A DNA stretch of 64,000 nucleotides from Rhabdophis nuchalis (lineage: Eukaryota > Chordata > Lepidosauria > Squamata > Natricidae): assembly GCA_039707465.1 (NCBI GenBank), contig CM077658.1, forward strand, positions 10,198,574-10,262,573, in the 5' to 3' direction. The position numbers and the translations under genes are program-made. This document shows, piece by piece, positions 55,226 to 64,000 of this stretch (within the stretch, counting starts at the first letter, position 1; each line of letters starts with the position of its first letter). The notes below the pieces were generated by a model. The model had not been told where the DNA came from. It made no database searches and worked only from the letters and a program-made list of their open reading frames with translations.

Positions 55226-55885
55226 GGTCGAAGGGTGGAGGCCAAATTAGATTGTCATGGCTAATGTCATAAGAGTTGAAAGTTGCATTCTTTACAAAAT
55301 GAAATCAATTGTTATAAACATTAAAAAAGAAAATGTTAATTTTGAGCAATATCCATGATTCAATTGCCAGTTGAAATGCACACTGATCCTAAAAAGATAT
55401 ATTATTTATTTTAAAAAAAAAATCTCTCTACAACAAATCTTCCAATAAATCTTAATTTTCTCAGCTTGAAAATGAAATGAAACCAACTGCATATTCAACA
55501 AACATGCCTTGGACCCCATCTGAAGCTTGAACATGTTTGTTTATTGTGGTCACAGCTCCCTGGAAACCAGGATACATTCAGGTCAAATTCAGTGTGACTT
55601 GTTTCTCAAGTCACAGGAGTTTGAAAAGGAAACAGGCTACTAAAAGTTACTCCTAACTGATCTCAAAATGCAACAGCAGACTTATACTTTGGAATGTGAT
55701 GGAAATTTTGATTTCCCAGAAATATGTGGCTTCTTGCCAACTAAAATAAATTATCCAGTTCAATTATTTAGGCTGGCAAGGCATTGGTAATTAATATTAC
55801 CTTCTGAAATTAATATTTTACAGTAGACTTTCTGGCAAAAAGCGTATCTGTTCCATGTTAGGAGCTGTTGGGCATAAGAAATCAG
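55226..55885. other. unique AT-rich stretch
   Basis: Noncoding, nothing recognised. Confidence 0.4.
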
Positions 55886-55889
55886 GAAC

Positions 55890-56095
55890 CAGGGTTGTTC
55901 AAATGAGTTTATTCCATGCTAGCTCTCTACAAGAATCTGAACTACTAATGGTCAAGGCAAATTGGTGGTAGATAAGAGTCAGCTGAATTCTGTAAGGGTT
56001 GAACTTACATCTCTTGGGGGTTCAAAGGGACTCAAAACTGTTGATGCACTTGACCTCTTCTTTGGGCTCTGCCTGATCATCTCCTACAATAATAC
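55890..56095 (-). mobile_element. possible LTR fragment
   Basis: 'gagtttattccatgctagct', 'aattggtggtagataagagt' and 'cttctttgggctctgcctg' resemble a second stretch at 56770-56995 in the same orientation. Together they may be degraded LTR copies. TG...CA edges were not found. Confidence 0.35.
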
Positions 56096-56154
56096 ATATT
56101 ACAGACATAACTACATCATGGCTCTGAGGGATGTGTGTATCTTTTTCTTGTGCC

Positions 56155-56400
56155 ATATCCATCATCGGATGTTGGTGATCATGTTGGCAATCCTATTTTT
56201 GTCAACAGCCACATGAAAAATTGCAGCTGAGTTTTGCCCAAACCAGTCCCTTAGATTTTGAAGCCATGATGTTCTTCTTCTGCCTGGACCTCCTTTGCCT
56301 TCAATCTTTCCCTGGAGGATTAGGTGAAGGATGCCATATTTTTCCAGGTGTCGCATCACGTCTGAAATATTCTACCTTTTGCTTTTTAATGGCTTTGATG
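56155..56400 (-). mobile_element. RTE-type LINE fragment
   Basis: The minus strand encodes 'LILQGKIEGKGGPGRRRTSW', 'LQNLRDWFGQNSAAIFHVAV' and 'DKNRIANMITNI'. This is typical of the C-terminus of an RTE/Bov-B-like endonuclease-RT protein but different from the 36.6-kb Bov-B. It is truncated. Confidence 0.75.
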
Positions 56401-56769
56401 ATTTCTCTTGGCTTCCCCAGGCGGCTTATCACCTCCTCATTTCTGATCTTGTCGATGTGTGTGTATGTTTGATTTTAAACTCAAAAACTGGAAAGACCAT
56501 CACAAATGTAGGACTTAACTCCTACCCCACTGCTGTTGTCCCTTCCTTTTTATTTATGTCATGTCACTTCAACAATGAATTACTGGGCCAGAAAGTTTCT
56601 TACTTCTATCTCTCATTTGTAAAAAAATCTAAACTTTTTAACTGGAGCACAAAAAAGCAATTTTTAAAAAAGAAATGTGTCTATTATTATTAAATTTAAA
56701 AAAAACTTGTGTGAGCAAACAAATAAGGGTACAAGTAAAGAAATAGAATTTATAAATTTCATAAATTGT
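56401..56769. other. unassigned stretch
   Basis: Possibly further, decayed LINE sequence upstream of the RTE fragment. Nothing firm. Confidence 0.3.
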
Positions 56770-57000
56770 TTCTGGTGCAAATAATGAGTGCCACACATTA
56801 AACTCCAGTTCAGCTAATTCACATGCTTATAAACAAGAATCTAGTTATCTAACAGTCAACAATAAATTGGTGCTAGGTAAGAGTTAAAATTCAAGAGAGG
56901 ATGGACTTAGATTATTTGTGGCAATTTAACAATTATAGGCTGTTCACTCTCTTGACTCTGCCCTCAGGCTCTGCCTGTCCTTTTACAAATTGATTGTAAA
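56770..57000 (-). mobile_element. possible LTR fragment (second copy)
   Basis: 'tctagttatctaacagtcaa', 'aattggtgctaggtaagagt' and 'ctgccctcaggctctgcctg' parallel 55.89-56.09 kb. Both lie in the same orientation around the RTE fragment. Confidence 0.35.
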
Positions 57001-57239
57001 CAATTGAGTATATTGTATCACTTTTGAAAGATTAAAAATGGCTATTAAGCTCTAAATAGAATGTAAATCTCAGGAAAAGGATTGAGAAAACATAAATAAA
57101 TAAGATTGTGATCTATGATTATGAATGATCATAAATTCTACCCCATACTAGTAGAAGTCTCTTTTGATTTAAAACAAAACAAAGCAAACTATGAATTTGA
57201 AGTACTAAGACTCAACTTCTTAATGTGGTACAAATCCAT
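57001..57239. other. unique AT-rich stretch
   Basis: Noncoding, nothing recognised. Confidence 0.4.
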
Positions 57240-58138
57240 ATATAATAATAATAATAATAATAAAATAATAAAATTTAATTTGTTGACCGCTCCCTCTCCC
57301 CGAAGGGACTCGGAGCGGTGCACAGGGCAAATAAAACAATAAATACACACATATAATTAAAAACAAATTAAACCTTATCCCTGCGCTAAAAATCCAGTTA
57401 AAAAAATTGCTAAAATCCCCATCTAAAATTTCTAGCAACCCCATCGAAGAGAGACTACCCTAGGCCGGCCAAGCAGAACAGATGTGTTTTTAGTTTTAGA
57501 CGGAAGGAGCGGAGGTCCGTGGTTGTTCTAATGTCGGGGGGAAGGTCGTTCCAGAGGACTGGGCCCGCCACAGAGAGAGCCCTTCCCCTGGGCGTCGCCC
57601 GCTGACAAGGTCTAGTGGACGGCACCCGGAGAAGTCCCTCTCTGTGGGAGCGAATCGGCCGTGTGGATGTATGAGGCAGGATCCGATCCTGCAGATAGCT
57701 AGGTCCCGAGCCATGGAGCGCTTTAAAGATGATAACTAGAACCTTGAAGTGCACCCGGAAGACGACAGGCAGCCAGTGCAGCTCGCGCAAGAGCGGTGTT
57801 ACGTGGGTAAACCTTGCGGTTCCCATAATTGCTCGCGCGGCTGCATTCTGGACCAGCTGAAGTCTCCGAGTGCACCTCAAGGGGAGCCCCATGTAGAGAG
57901 AGTTACAATAGTCCAGTCGGGATGTCACGAGAGCATGAGTGACTGTGCGAAGGGCGTCCCGATCCAATAGGGGGCGCAACTGGCGAACCAGGCGAACCTG
58001 GTAGAACGCCCTCCTGGCCACGGCTGTCACTTGATCTTCCATGGACAGCCGGGCATCCAGGAGGACACCCAAGTTGCGCGCCCCATCCACTGGGGCAAGA
58101 TGTTCGCCCCCAATGGCCAGCGATCGAGTCAGCATTAT
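57240..58138 (-). mobile_element. L2-type LINE 3' end, longest copy
   Basis: About 900 bases read on the minus strand. The tail is (AAT)n, the 3' UTR has 'gcaccgctccgagtcccttc', and the RT-ORF end is fully open. It is 5'-truncated near 58138. The target flank contains a short 'ataatataattttgca' direct duplication (58134-58165). Confidence 0.95.
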
Positions 58139-58165
58139 ATAATTTTGCATAATATAATTTTGCAA
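57455..58165 (-). pseudogene. L2-type reverse transcriptase C-terminal fragment, 236 codons open
   Basis: This uninterrupted frame runs from just after the RT catalytic box to the ORF end. It starts with 'NLGVLLDARLSMEDQVTAV' (RT thumb-side motif), then 'SRLDYCNSLYMGLPLRCTR', 'LQLVQNAAARAIMG' and 'HVTPLLRELHWLPVVF'. It continues with 'FKALHGSGPSYL', 'GLLRVPSTRPCQ', 'LWNDLPPDIRTTTDLRSFRL' and 'CLAGLG'. No endonuclease domain and no catalytic aspartates are present, so it cannot act alone. The frame being intact over 230 codons suggests a fairly young insertion. The first residues come from flanking DNA. Confidence 0.9.
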
Positions 58166-58935
58166 TGTTAGAAGTGGATTCCGAATGGAGTTAAAGTTTC
58201 TGTTAGATTTGCTTTAATTTATCTGCCCGCTCTAAGTTCCACTTTCTGGACCCAAGCGAGAGAAATGAAAATGCAGACTTATCTGATGAGTGTTTACTCA
58301 AAATAAATGACCAGCACACAGAATTGCAAACTAAAAGGATTAGTCCAATGGGGGGGGGGGGGGGGGGGAAAGATGATAGCTTTTGGTTTTGCTCTAATAT
58401 GGCATTCCAATGGAGATTAATATGCGTGACCCAAAAGACTGCAAATTTGAGGGTGGGTTACTATCCTCACTTGTCATTTTTAATATCTTTATTTAGCATC
58501 CTTTTTTTAAGTGTTAACTAATTTTGAAGGAGAATCCAGAATTCCTGGTTATTATTTCATGTGATAATTAGGAGAAAGTTGCATTCAAATAATTTAAAAC
58601 AAATAATTTAAATAAATGGAGACTACAAATGCTAAGGAATGGTCAGCTACTGATAAGTAGAAAACAATTACGTACATTTCTGCAAACTTACAGCTTCCGG
58701 CTTGTAGGAAAAATATCTAAGCTATATATTTTGTTTTTTGATATACAAGAATTATTATGGTGCGACTTGAAAACATGGCATCAATTAACTTTTGCTTTCT
58801 AGGCAATGACACACTTAGTACAATGACTGATGACAAATTGCAAAGGCTATTAAACCCTTAGGGATTTTAAAATTTTCTCCCACCCCTTACTTACTTTAAT
58901 TATTTATTTTGGAACTGAAAAAGAATAAATTGACC
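58166..58935. other. unique AT-rich stretch with a long G run
   Basis: Noncoding. An uninterrupted run of about 18 G lies near 58351-58368. Nothing else recognised. Confidence 0.45.
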
Positions 58936-58984
58936 CGTCAACAGTAAAGGTAGAAGCACTCAAGAAAAGTGCTTAGAAAAAAAA

Positions 58985-59165
58985 TATTCAAATGGTGTGA
59001 TGTGCGATACAAAGATAAGGATCGTGCAAACACACGGCATTTGCTGTAATGCTCTATGCATGTGAAAGTTGGACTTTGAATAGGAAGAGTATTGACATAT
59101 TTGAACGTTGGTGTTGGAGACAATCATGGACTCCCGAGATAACCAAGAAAACAAACCAATGGGCT
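58985..59165 (+). mobile_element. RTE/Bov-B-like LINE fragment
   Basis: 'KIRIVQTHG', then in a shifted frame 'VMLYACESWTLNRKSIDIFE' and 'RWCWRQSW', match the 'VMYGCESWT..IDAFELWCWRR' region of RTE/Bov-B ORFs. One frameshift is visible. An L2 end follows it directly. Confidence 0.75.
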
Positions 59166-59658
59166 CAATTTCAATTCAATTTCAATTTAATATTTGTAAA
59201 CCGCTCCCTCTCCCCATAGGGACTCGGGGCGGTGCGCAGGAAGAATAAAAAACACAATAAATATATACAAACATGTATATTTAAACAAATTAAACCCAAA
59301 CATAAAAAACAAATTAAACCTAAACCTGTGCTAAAATTCCCCATTAAAACTAAGCTATACTAAAAAAACTTCCCAATAAAACCCCAGAGACAGAGAGACT
59401 ATCCTAGGCCGGCCAGACAGAAAGATGTGTTTTTAATTTAAGACGGAAGGAGCGGAGGTCCGTGGTCGTCCTGATGTCGGGGGGAAGGTTGTTCCAGAGG
59501 GCCGGGCCCACCACAGAGAGAGCCCTTCCCCTGGGCGTCGCCCGCTGACAAAGTCTAGTGGACGGCACCCGGAGAAGTCCCTCTCTGTGGGAGCGAATCG
59601 GCCGGGAGGATGTATGAGGCAGGATCCGATCCCGCAGATAGCTAGGTCCCGAGCCATG
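59166..59658 (-). mobile_element. L2-type LINE 3' end
   Basis: The minus strand encodes 'GSGPSYLRDRILPHTSSRPI', 'RSHREGLLRVPSTRLCQRAT', 'ALWNNLPPDIRTTTDLRSF' and the 3' UTR tail 'gcgcaccgccccgagtccct'. It is truncated at 'ccatgaaacaactc'. Confidence 0.9.
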
Positions 59659-60046
59659 AAACAACTCAACCCAAAGAACTGAAGAAGCCTCTTGGATGAG
59701 AAGTGAAATATTTTCAAAGGAAAAAAAACCAAAACAGGAAAGTCCAGTTGCCTTTTGGATAAGCACCTCTGAGATAACCATGACCTGGATGATTGAGAAT
59801 CTCCACAGACAAAATCAACGCGAAATTCTCACTTAAGGCTCAAAAGACCAGGCTAAGATTATCCTATTTCAGACGCACGATGTAAAGAGCCAGCTGACTG
59901 GAAAAGGCTCTAATGCTGAGAAAGGTGGAAGGAAACAGAAGAAAAAGGAGGATCAGCAGTAAGGTGGATAGATTAAGACACAATGGTGATCTGTACACCA
60001 TTGGAAGAACTGAAAGAAAGGTTAGAGGTATATATTCATGAAGATA
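59659..60046. other. unassigned stretch
   Basis: Noncoding. 'aaggctctaatgctgagaaa' and 'ggtggaaggaaacagaag' may be old LINE (RTE-like) sequence, not established. Confidence 0.3.
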
Positions 60047-60054
60047 GTCTATAT

Positions 60055-60189
60055 CAGGGGTGGCGAACTGTGGCTGTTTTATGACTCATGGACTTCACTA
60101 CCCAGAATTCCTGAGCCAGCATGGCTGGCTCAGGAATTCTGGGTATTGCAGTCCATGAGTCATAAAAGAGCCACAGTTCGCCACCCCTG
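60055..60189. mobile_element. foldback hAT MITE, 135 bp, perfect 8-bp target duplication
   Basis: A nearly perfect palindrome starting CAGGGGTGGCGAACTGTGGC and ending with its reverse complement. The centre is 'gccagcatggctggc'. 'gtctatat' is exactly repeated at 60047-60054 and 60190-60197. It has no coding capacity. Confidence 0.95.
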
Positions 60190-60224
60190 GTCTATATGGT
60201 CACTAGGAGTTGAAAATGATTTCA

Positions 60225-60400
<176 letters not shown>

Positions 60401-60623
60401 CCCCGTTTCCCCGAAAATAAGACCTCCCTGGATAATAAGCCCAATTGGGTTTTTGAGCTCATGTGCTAAAATAAGCCCTCTCCCGAAAATATTGCAGCCA
60501 TGAGGTGACCACACTCTCCATCTCCTGCACCTCAAAAATAGTAAGACCTCCCCGAAAATAAGGCCAAGCACTTATTTTGGGCATCAAAAGAAAATAATAC
60601 CCTTATTTTGGGGGGGGACACGG
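60401..60623. mobile_element. MITE with GAAAATAAGACC termini, TA flanks
   Basis: Left end 'ccccgtttccccgaaaataa', right end 'ttattttggggggggacacg'. TA lies at both borders (60399-60400 and 60624-60625), fitting Tc1/mariner-type insertion. It sits between two tetramer arrays. The same family occurs at 39.92 kb. Confidence 0.75.
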
Positions 60624-60625
60624 TA

Positions 60626-60820
60626 TCCATCCATCCATCCATCCATCCATTCATCCATCCATCCATCCATCCATCCATCCATCCATCCATCCATCCATCC
60701 ATCTATCTATCTATCTATCTATCTAACATCTCTATTTATGTATCATATATATTCATCATATCTATCATCTATCATCCATCCATCCATCTACCTACCTACC
60801 TACCTACCTATCTATCTGAT
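60626..60820. repeat. (ATCC)n/(ATCT)n/(ACCT)n microsatellite
   Basis: Long ATCC run, then ATCT, an AT-rich interruption and further ATCC/ACCT units. Confidence 0.95.
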
Positions 60821-61677
60821 GTAGTTGTTCCAGTGATCACAACTGTGATTTTCATCTACTCACAAATTTCTCACAAATGAAGAAAACATAAATAAAATGC
60901 CATCGTGACTGCTACCTACAAATGCCTCCAACTGGAGTCATTTCAACGTGGTTTAATTTATTCTAGATGAACAATGACATTCATCAAACATGCAATTTGA
61001 TGGGTTTATGGAATAAATAAAATATTAACTAGCGTGGAAATCCATTCTGATTACGCTATTTGACGTTCCCGTATGTGTTACAAGTAATCAGAAATCCCCA
61101 AAGGAACCTTCCACTTGTGTCTTTTTTTAAAAAGAAAATATCGTTCAGCAAATTACTTAACTGTTCAATATGCTGTCCCCACCCTAGCACTGATGTTAAG
61201 AATTTACATAGATGCCTGTGCAGGTGAACAATGGGACAGGTCAGAAGGGAACAATCTGCACTGCGTGAGACAGAAATCAGAGGAAGCTAAGCTTGATTCT
61301 CATTCTCAGCTGAGGCATCATTTGGGGCCACAGATGTTCTCACTGGGGAAGACCCTTCCAACTGAAAGTGCTTGTAGAAGCAGTCTCGGAAACCAAAGTC
61401 ACAGGCAGTGGTTTGCTGTCTTGCTGTCTTTCCGATGAGAAACTTCAGCACAGTCATATGCATCGTACCTTGGACAGCATACCTGTCCAAACCAAGCATG
61501 CCTCTTTTTTCTTCTTCTTTCAGAAAAGCCAAACTTGTCACCTATGATTCTGGGCCTCTGAATTGTATCCAGAGTTGTTTTAGTAGAAAGTAGAAAACGC
61601 ACTGTTCTGATTTCATTGCATCGATTGTGGAATCTAATTTCCCAAACTACTGGATCTGTGATCATTTCCACCAAAGG
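60821..61677. other. unique stretch
   Basis: Noncoding. Frames of up to 109 codons have no recognisable domain. Confidence 0.4.
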
Positions 61678-61978
61678 TGCTAAGGCAGGGGTGTCAAACT
61701 CAAGGCCCAGGGGCCGGATTCGACCCACAGGGTGCTTAGATCTGGCCGTGGGGCTGCCCTGGGAATAGCAAAGGACTGGCCTGCGGTGCTTCTACCAGCA
61801 AAAATGGCCTCCTGCAACCCTCTGCTAGTGAAAACGGAGCTCGTGGGCCATTTTAGCTGGCACAGCGCTTGGTCCGCCACAGGCAGCCCCGACATGAGTG
61901 ATGTGGAGCTGGCCATGCCCAACCTGCCCCCCGCAACCAAGGTTGAACACAATCCTGATGTGTCTCTCAACAAAGAGA

Positions 61979-62426
61979 CCTAGCTATTTGCGGGATCGGA
62001 TCCTGCCTCATACATCCACACGGCCGATTCGCTCCCACAGAGAGGGACTTCTCCGGGTGCCGTCCACTAGACTTTGTCAGCGGGCGACGCCCAGGGGAAG
62101 GGCTCTCTCTGTGGCGGGCCCAGCCCTCTGGAACGACCTTCCCCCCGACATTAGAACAACCACGGACCTCCGCTCCTTCCGTCTAAAACTAAAAACATAT
62201 CTGTTCTGCTTGGCCAGCCTAGGGTAATCTCTCTTCGATGGGGTTAGTAATTTTAGATGGGGATTTTAGTAATTTTTAACTGGGAATTTTTAGCGCAGGG
62301 ATAATATTTAATCTGTTTTTAATTATGTGTGTGTATTTATTGTTTTATTTGCCCTGTGCACCGCTCTGAGTCCCTTCGGGGAGAGGGAGCGGTCAACAAA
62401 TTAAATTTATTATATTATTATTATTA
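61979..62426 (+). mobile_element. L2-type LINE 3' end inside hAT element
   Basis: Encodes 'YLRDRILPHTSTRPIRSHRE', 'GLLRVPSTRLCQRATPRG' and 'LWNDLPPDIRTTTDLRSFRL'. The 3' UTR ends 'ccgctctgagtcccttcgg' with a TTATTA tail. It is very close to the 57.2-kb copy in sequence. Confidence 0.9.
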
Positions 62427-62889
62427 AAATGTGTTTCAAGGTGTTAGTAACAACCTTTAAAGCGCTCCATGGCAAGGGACCTAGGTATTTGCAAGACCGC
62501 CTCCTACCACATACCTCCCTCCGACCAGTCCACTCCCACAGAGAGTCAATGTCGGTTGGCGACCCCTATGGGGAGAGCCTTCTCTGTGGCAGCTCCTGCC
62601 CTCTGGAATGACCTACCCCCTGACCTACGCACAACCACGGACCTGCGCCTTTTTCGCCAAGCCCTGAAAACGCATCTATTTCGTGCGGCCGGCCTGGCGT
62701 AGTTTTAATTTGTTTTATTAGGGTTTTATAATGGTATTTTAGAGCAGGCTAATTTGTTTAATTTGGTTTTAGAACTTTTAGCATATTTATTGGATTATTG
62801 GATGTTTTATTGTGGCTTTTTATTATCGCCTGTTCACCGCCCTGAGTCCCGCAAGGGAGATAGAGCGGTATATAAATGTAATTAATTAA

Positions 62890-62925
<36 letters not shown>

Positions 62926-62930
62926 AAATT
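62427..62930 (+). mobile_element. second L2-type LINE 3' end, tandem
   Basis: Starts 'aatgtgtttcaaggtgttag' immediately after the previous L2 tail. It encodes 'ALWNDLPPDLRTTTDLRLFR' and ends 'ccgccctgagtcccgcaag', 'gcggtatataaatg' and an (AATA)n tail. It is a different subfamily from its neighbour (LRTTTDLRLF versus IRTTTDLRSF). Confidence 0.9.
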
Positions 62931-63019
62931 GAGTTTGACACCCCTGTGTTAGTGTGTTCCAGCGTTTCTAACAATCTTTTCTAAGAGTATGTTTACCAGA
63001 AACGCAACACATTTATGGA

Positions 63020-63335
63020 CAGGATTAGATTAGATTAGATTTATTTAATTTATATACCGCTCCCTTTCCCAAAAAGGGACTCGGAGCAGTGCACAGGAAA
63101 TTAAAAAAGCATATAAAAACAAGACAACATACAAAATTTAAAATCAAATTAAATTATTAACCCTGTGCTAAAATTTACAATAAATTAAAACTATTACCCT
63201 TAAAAACCAATTAAAACAATTTGATGTCACGCTAAAGGCTAGGTAGAGTTAGGCCAGGCCGGCCTGTTGGAAAAAGCAGGTCTTGAGTTTCAGATGGAAA
63301 GAACGGATTGCACCACATCACCCCGTAGACGGAGA
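63020..63335 (-). mobile_element. L2-type LINE 3' end
   Basis: An (ATTAG)n-like tail, 'atataccgctccctttccc' and 'gactcggagcagtgcacag' give the reverse-complement 3' UTR. The ORF end ('aggccggcctgttggaaaaa', 'ttgagtttcagatggaaaga') follows and is short. Confidence 0.8.
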
Positions 63336-64000
63336 AAAAGAAATGATTCCTCCAGCAGATCCCAGATCTGCTCCCTTCTTTTGAAGCAAGACCTTCATTG
63401 AAGAATGACAAAGGCACTTTGGTGCCTGAGGATGGGTGAGATTAAAAAAAAAAGTACTATTATCATTATGCAAGCAGGATGGTTGTGATATAAATGAACT
63501 TTAACATGTAAAATAAGCTGGGTTTCATATTTGCTGCCATAAAATAATTTCTAACGGCTGCCTTACTTTAAAAGAGGAGCGGGCCTTCGAACAGAAGCCA
63601 GCTTTCCATATTGCAAACCTTAATTTTGCCAACCCAAAGAGGGAGTATAAGCTTAAAGGCCTGAATTTAACAAACCTAATTATCAAGGCTTAATTAGTAC
63701 CAAGGGTAAAGCTTCATGGAACACCTGCAGACTTAATTTATGTCCTGACAGAGAGGAACAAGTGTTAATGGGCTGTATTTATGTTAATACCTGAACCTTA
63801 GAAAACCAGTGGGATAGCTCTGTCTTATGTTGCAAGTTACAGGACAATCTTAAAAGTTTCATCGCCTTAATTTAAAAATAACTCCTTGGATTTCTTTCTT
63901 TGTTTCCTTTCTTGGAGAGGATGAGTAGAGATCTCATTTGCAAATGAGTAGCAATAAAGTAAGTGCTATTGTTGATCTGTTCAACAATTAATGCCTTCTT
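63336..64000. promoter_or_regulatory. unique stretch, candidate conserved noncoding DNA
   Basis: Non-repetitive. The interval 63500-63960 is rich in TTAATT/TAATTA ('tctaacggctgccttacttt', 'caaacctaattatcaaggct') and contains the perfect palindrome CTCATTTGCAAATGAG (63933-63948). The texture is typical of developmental conserved elements. This is inference, and no alignment was possible. Confidence 0.3.

Larger units (their letters stand above)
61686..62946. mobile_element. hAT element interrupted by two L2 copies
   Basis: Left end CAGGGGTGTCAAACTCAAGG (61686), right end 'ttgagtttgacacccctg' (to 62946) are inverted repeats. The flanks 'tgctaagg' and 'tgttagtg' match partly. The left interior (to about 61978) is GC-rich. 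The remainder is L2 sequence, so the hAT element is older than both L2 insertions. Confidence 0.85.

Noticed and set aside
54680..55250. Several GC-rich frames of 127-151 codons
   Set aside because: They fall within the 503-bp hAT element bounded by an exact target duplication. High GC removes stops, and no transposase motif is present.
55890..57000. Complete LTR retrotransposon with two LTRs
   Set aside because: The two similar ends are short and diverged, no TG...CA borders were found, and the interior holds an RTE LINE fragment.

Overview
The window looks like squamate reptile, most likely snake, intergenic or intronic DNA. The evidence is the repeat mix. It has CR1 tails ending in (AATAG)n pentamers, many 5'-truncated L2-type LINE ends, Bov-B/RTE fragments, Sauria-type SINEs with a Bov-B-like 3' end, a second abundant tRNA-derived SINE, hAT foldback MITEs, long (GATA)n/(ATCT)n arrays and very large polypurine/polypyrimidine blocks. 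No prokaryotic gene organisation is present. No convincing host exon, tRNA, rRNA or protein gene was found on either strand, and nearly every long open frame is low-complexity repeat or transposon debris.

Layout. 1-9.1 kb: a CR1 relic, LTR/SINE debris, L2 ends, a probable Penelope-like fragment with a degenerate hammerhead ribozyme, a GAA-rich purine block and mostly unique DNA. 9.1-15 kb: a Sauria SINE, a hAT MITE, an 87-bp-arm inverted repeat beside a (ATCT)n array, a solo LTR of about 600 bp, and an L2 RT end. 15-26.4 kb: microsatellite-dense, with a GATA/GACA compound block, a pentamer VNTR with a reappearing spacer, foldback and Tigger-like MITEs, and long CT and GA tracts. 26.4-38.7 kb: SINEs, a hAT MITE, an 880-bp purine block with a 257-bp tandem duplication, a pyrimidine minisatellite, two CR1 loci, an LTR relic and a Bov-B end. 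38.7-46 kb: LINE tails, three L2 tails in tandem, a MIR-like CORE-SINE relic, a GGTA minisatellite and several hAT MITEs. 46-54.7 kb: mainly unique, with a few SINEs and MITEs and candidate conserved noncoding stretches. 54.7-64 kb: a GC-rich hAT element with a perfect 8-bp target duplication, RTE and LTR relics, the longest L2 RT fragment (57.2-58.1 kb), more L2 ends, and a hAT element split by two L2 insertions.

No gene set works together here. The biology visible is transposon colonisation, nested insertion and simple-repeat expansion in a gene-poor region. Several non-repetitive stretches carry dense homeodomain/POU-like motifs and are the best candidates for host regulatory DNA, but that needs cross-species alignment. 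I found no convincing undescribed multi-gene system. The most informative oddities are the hammerhead relic, an open frame shared by two LTR copies, a hAT MITE with a duplicated 3' end, the tandem L2 tails, and the perfect foldback MITEs. Family names come from recalled family features, not database searches.
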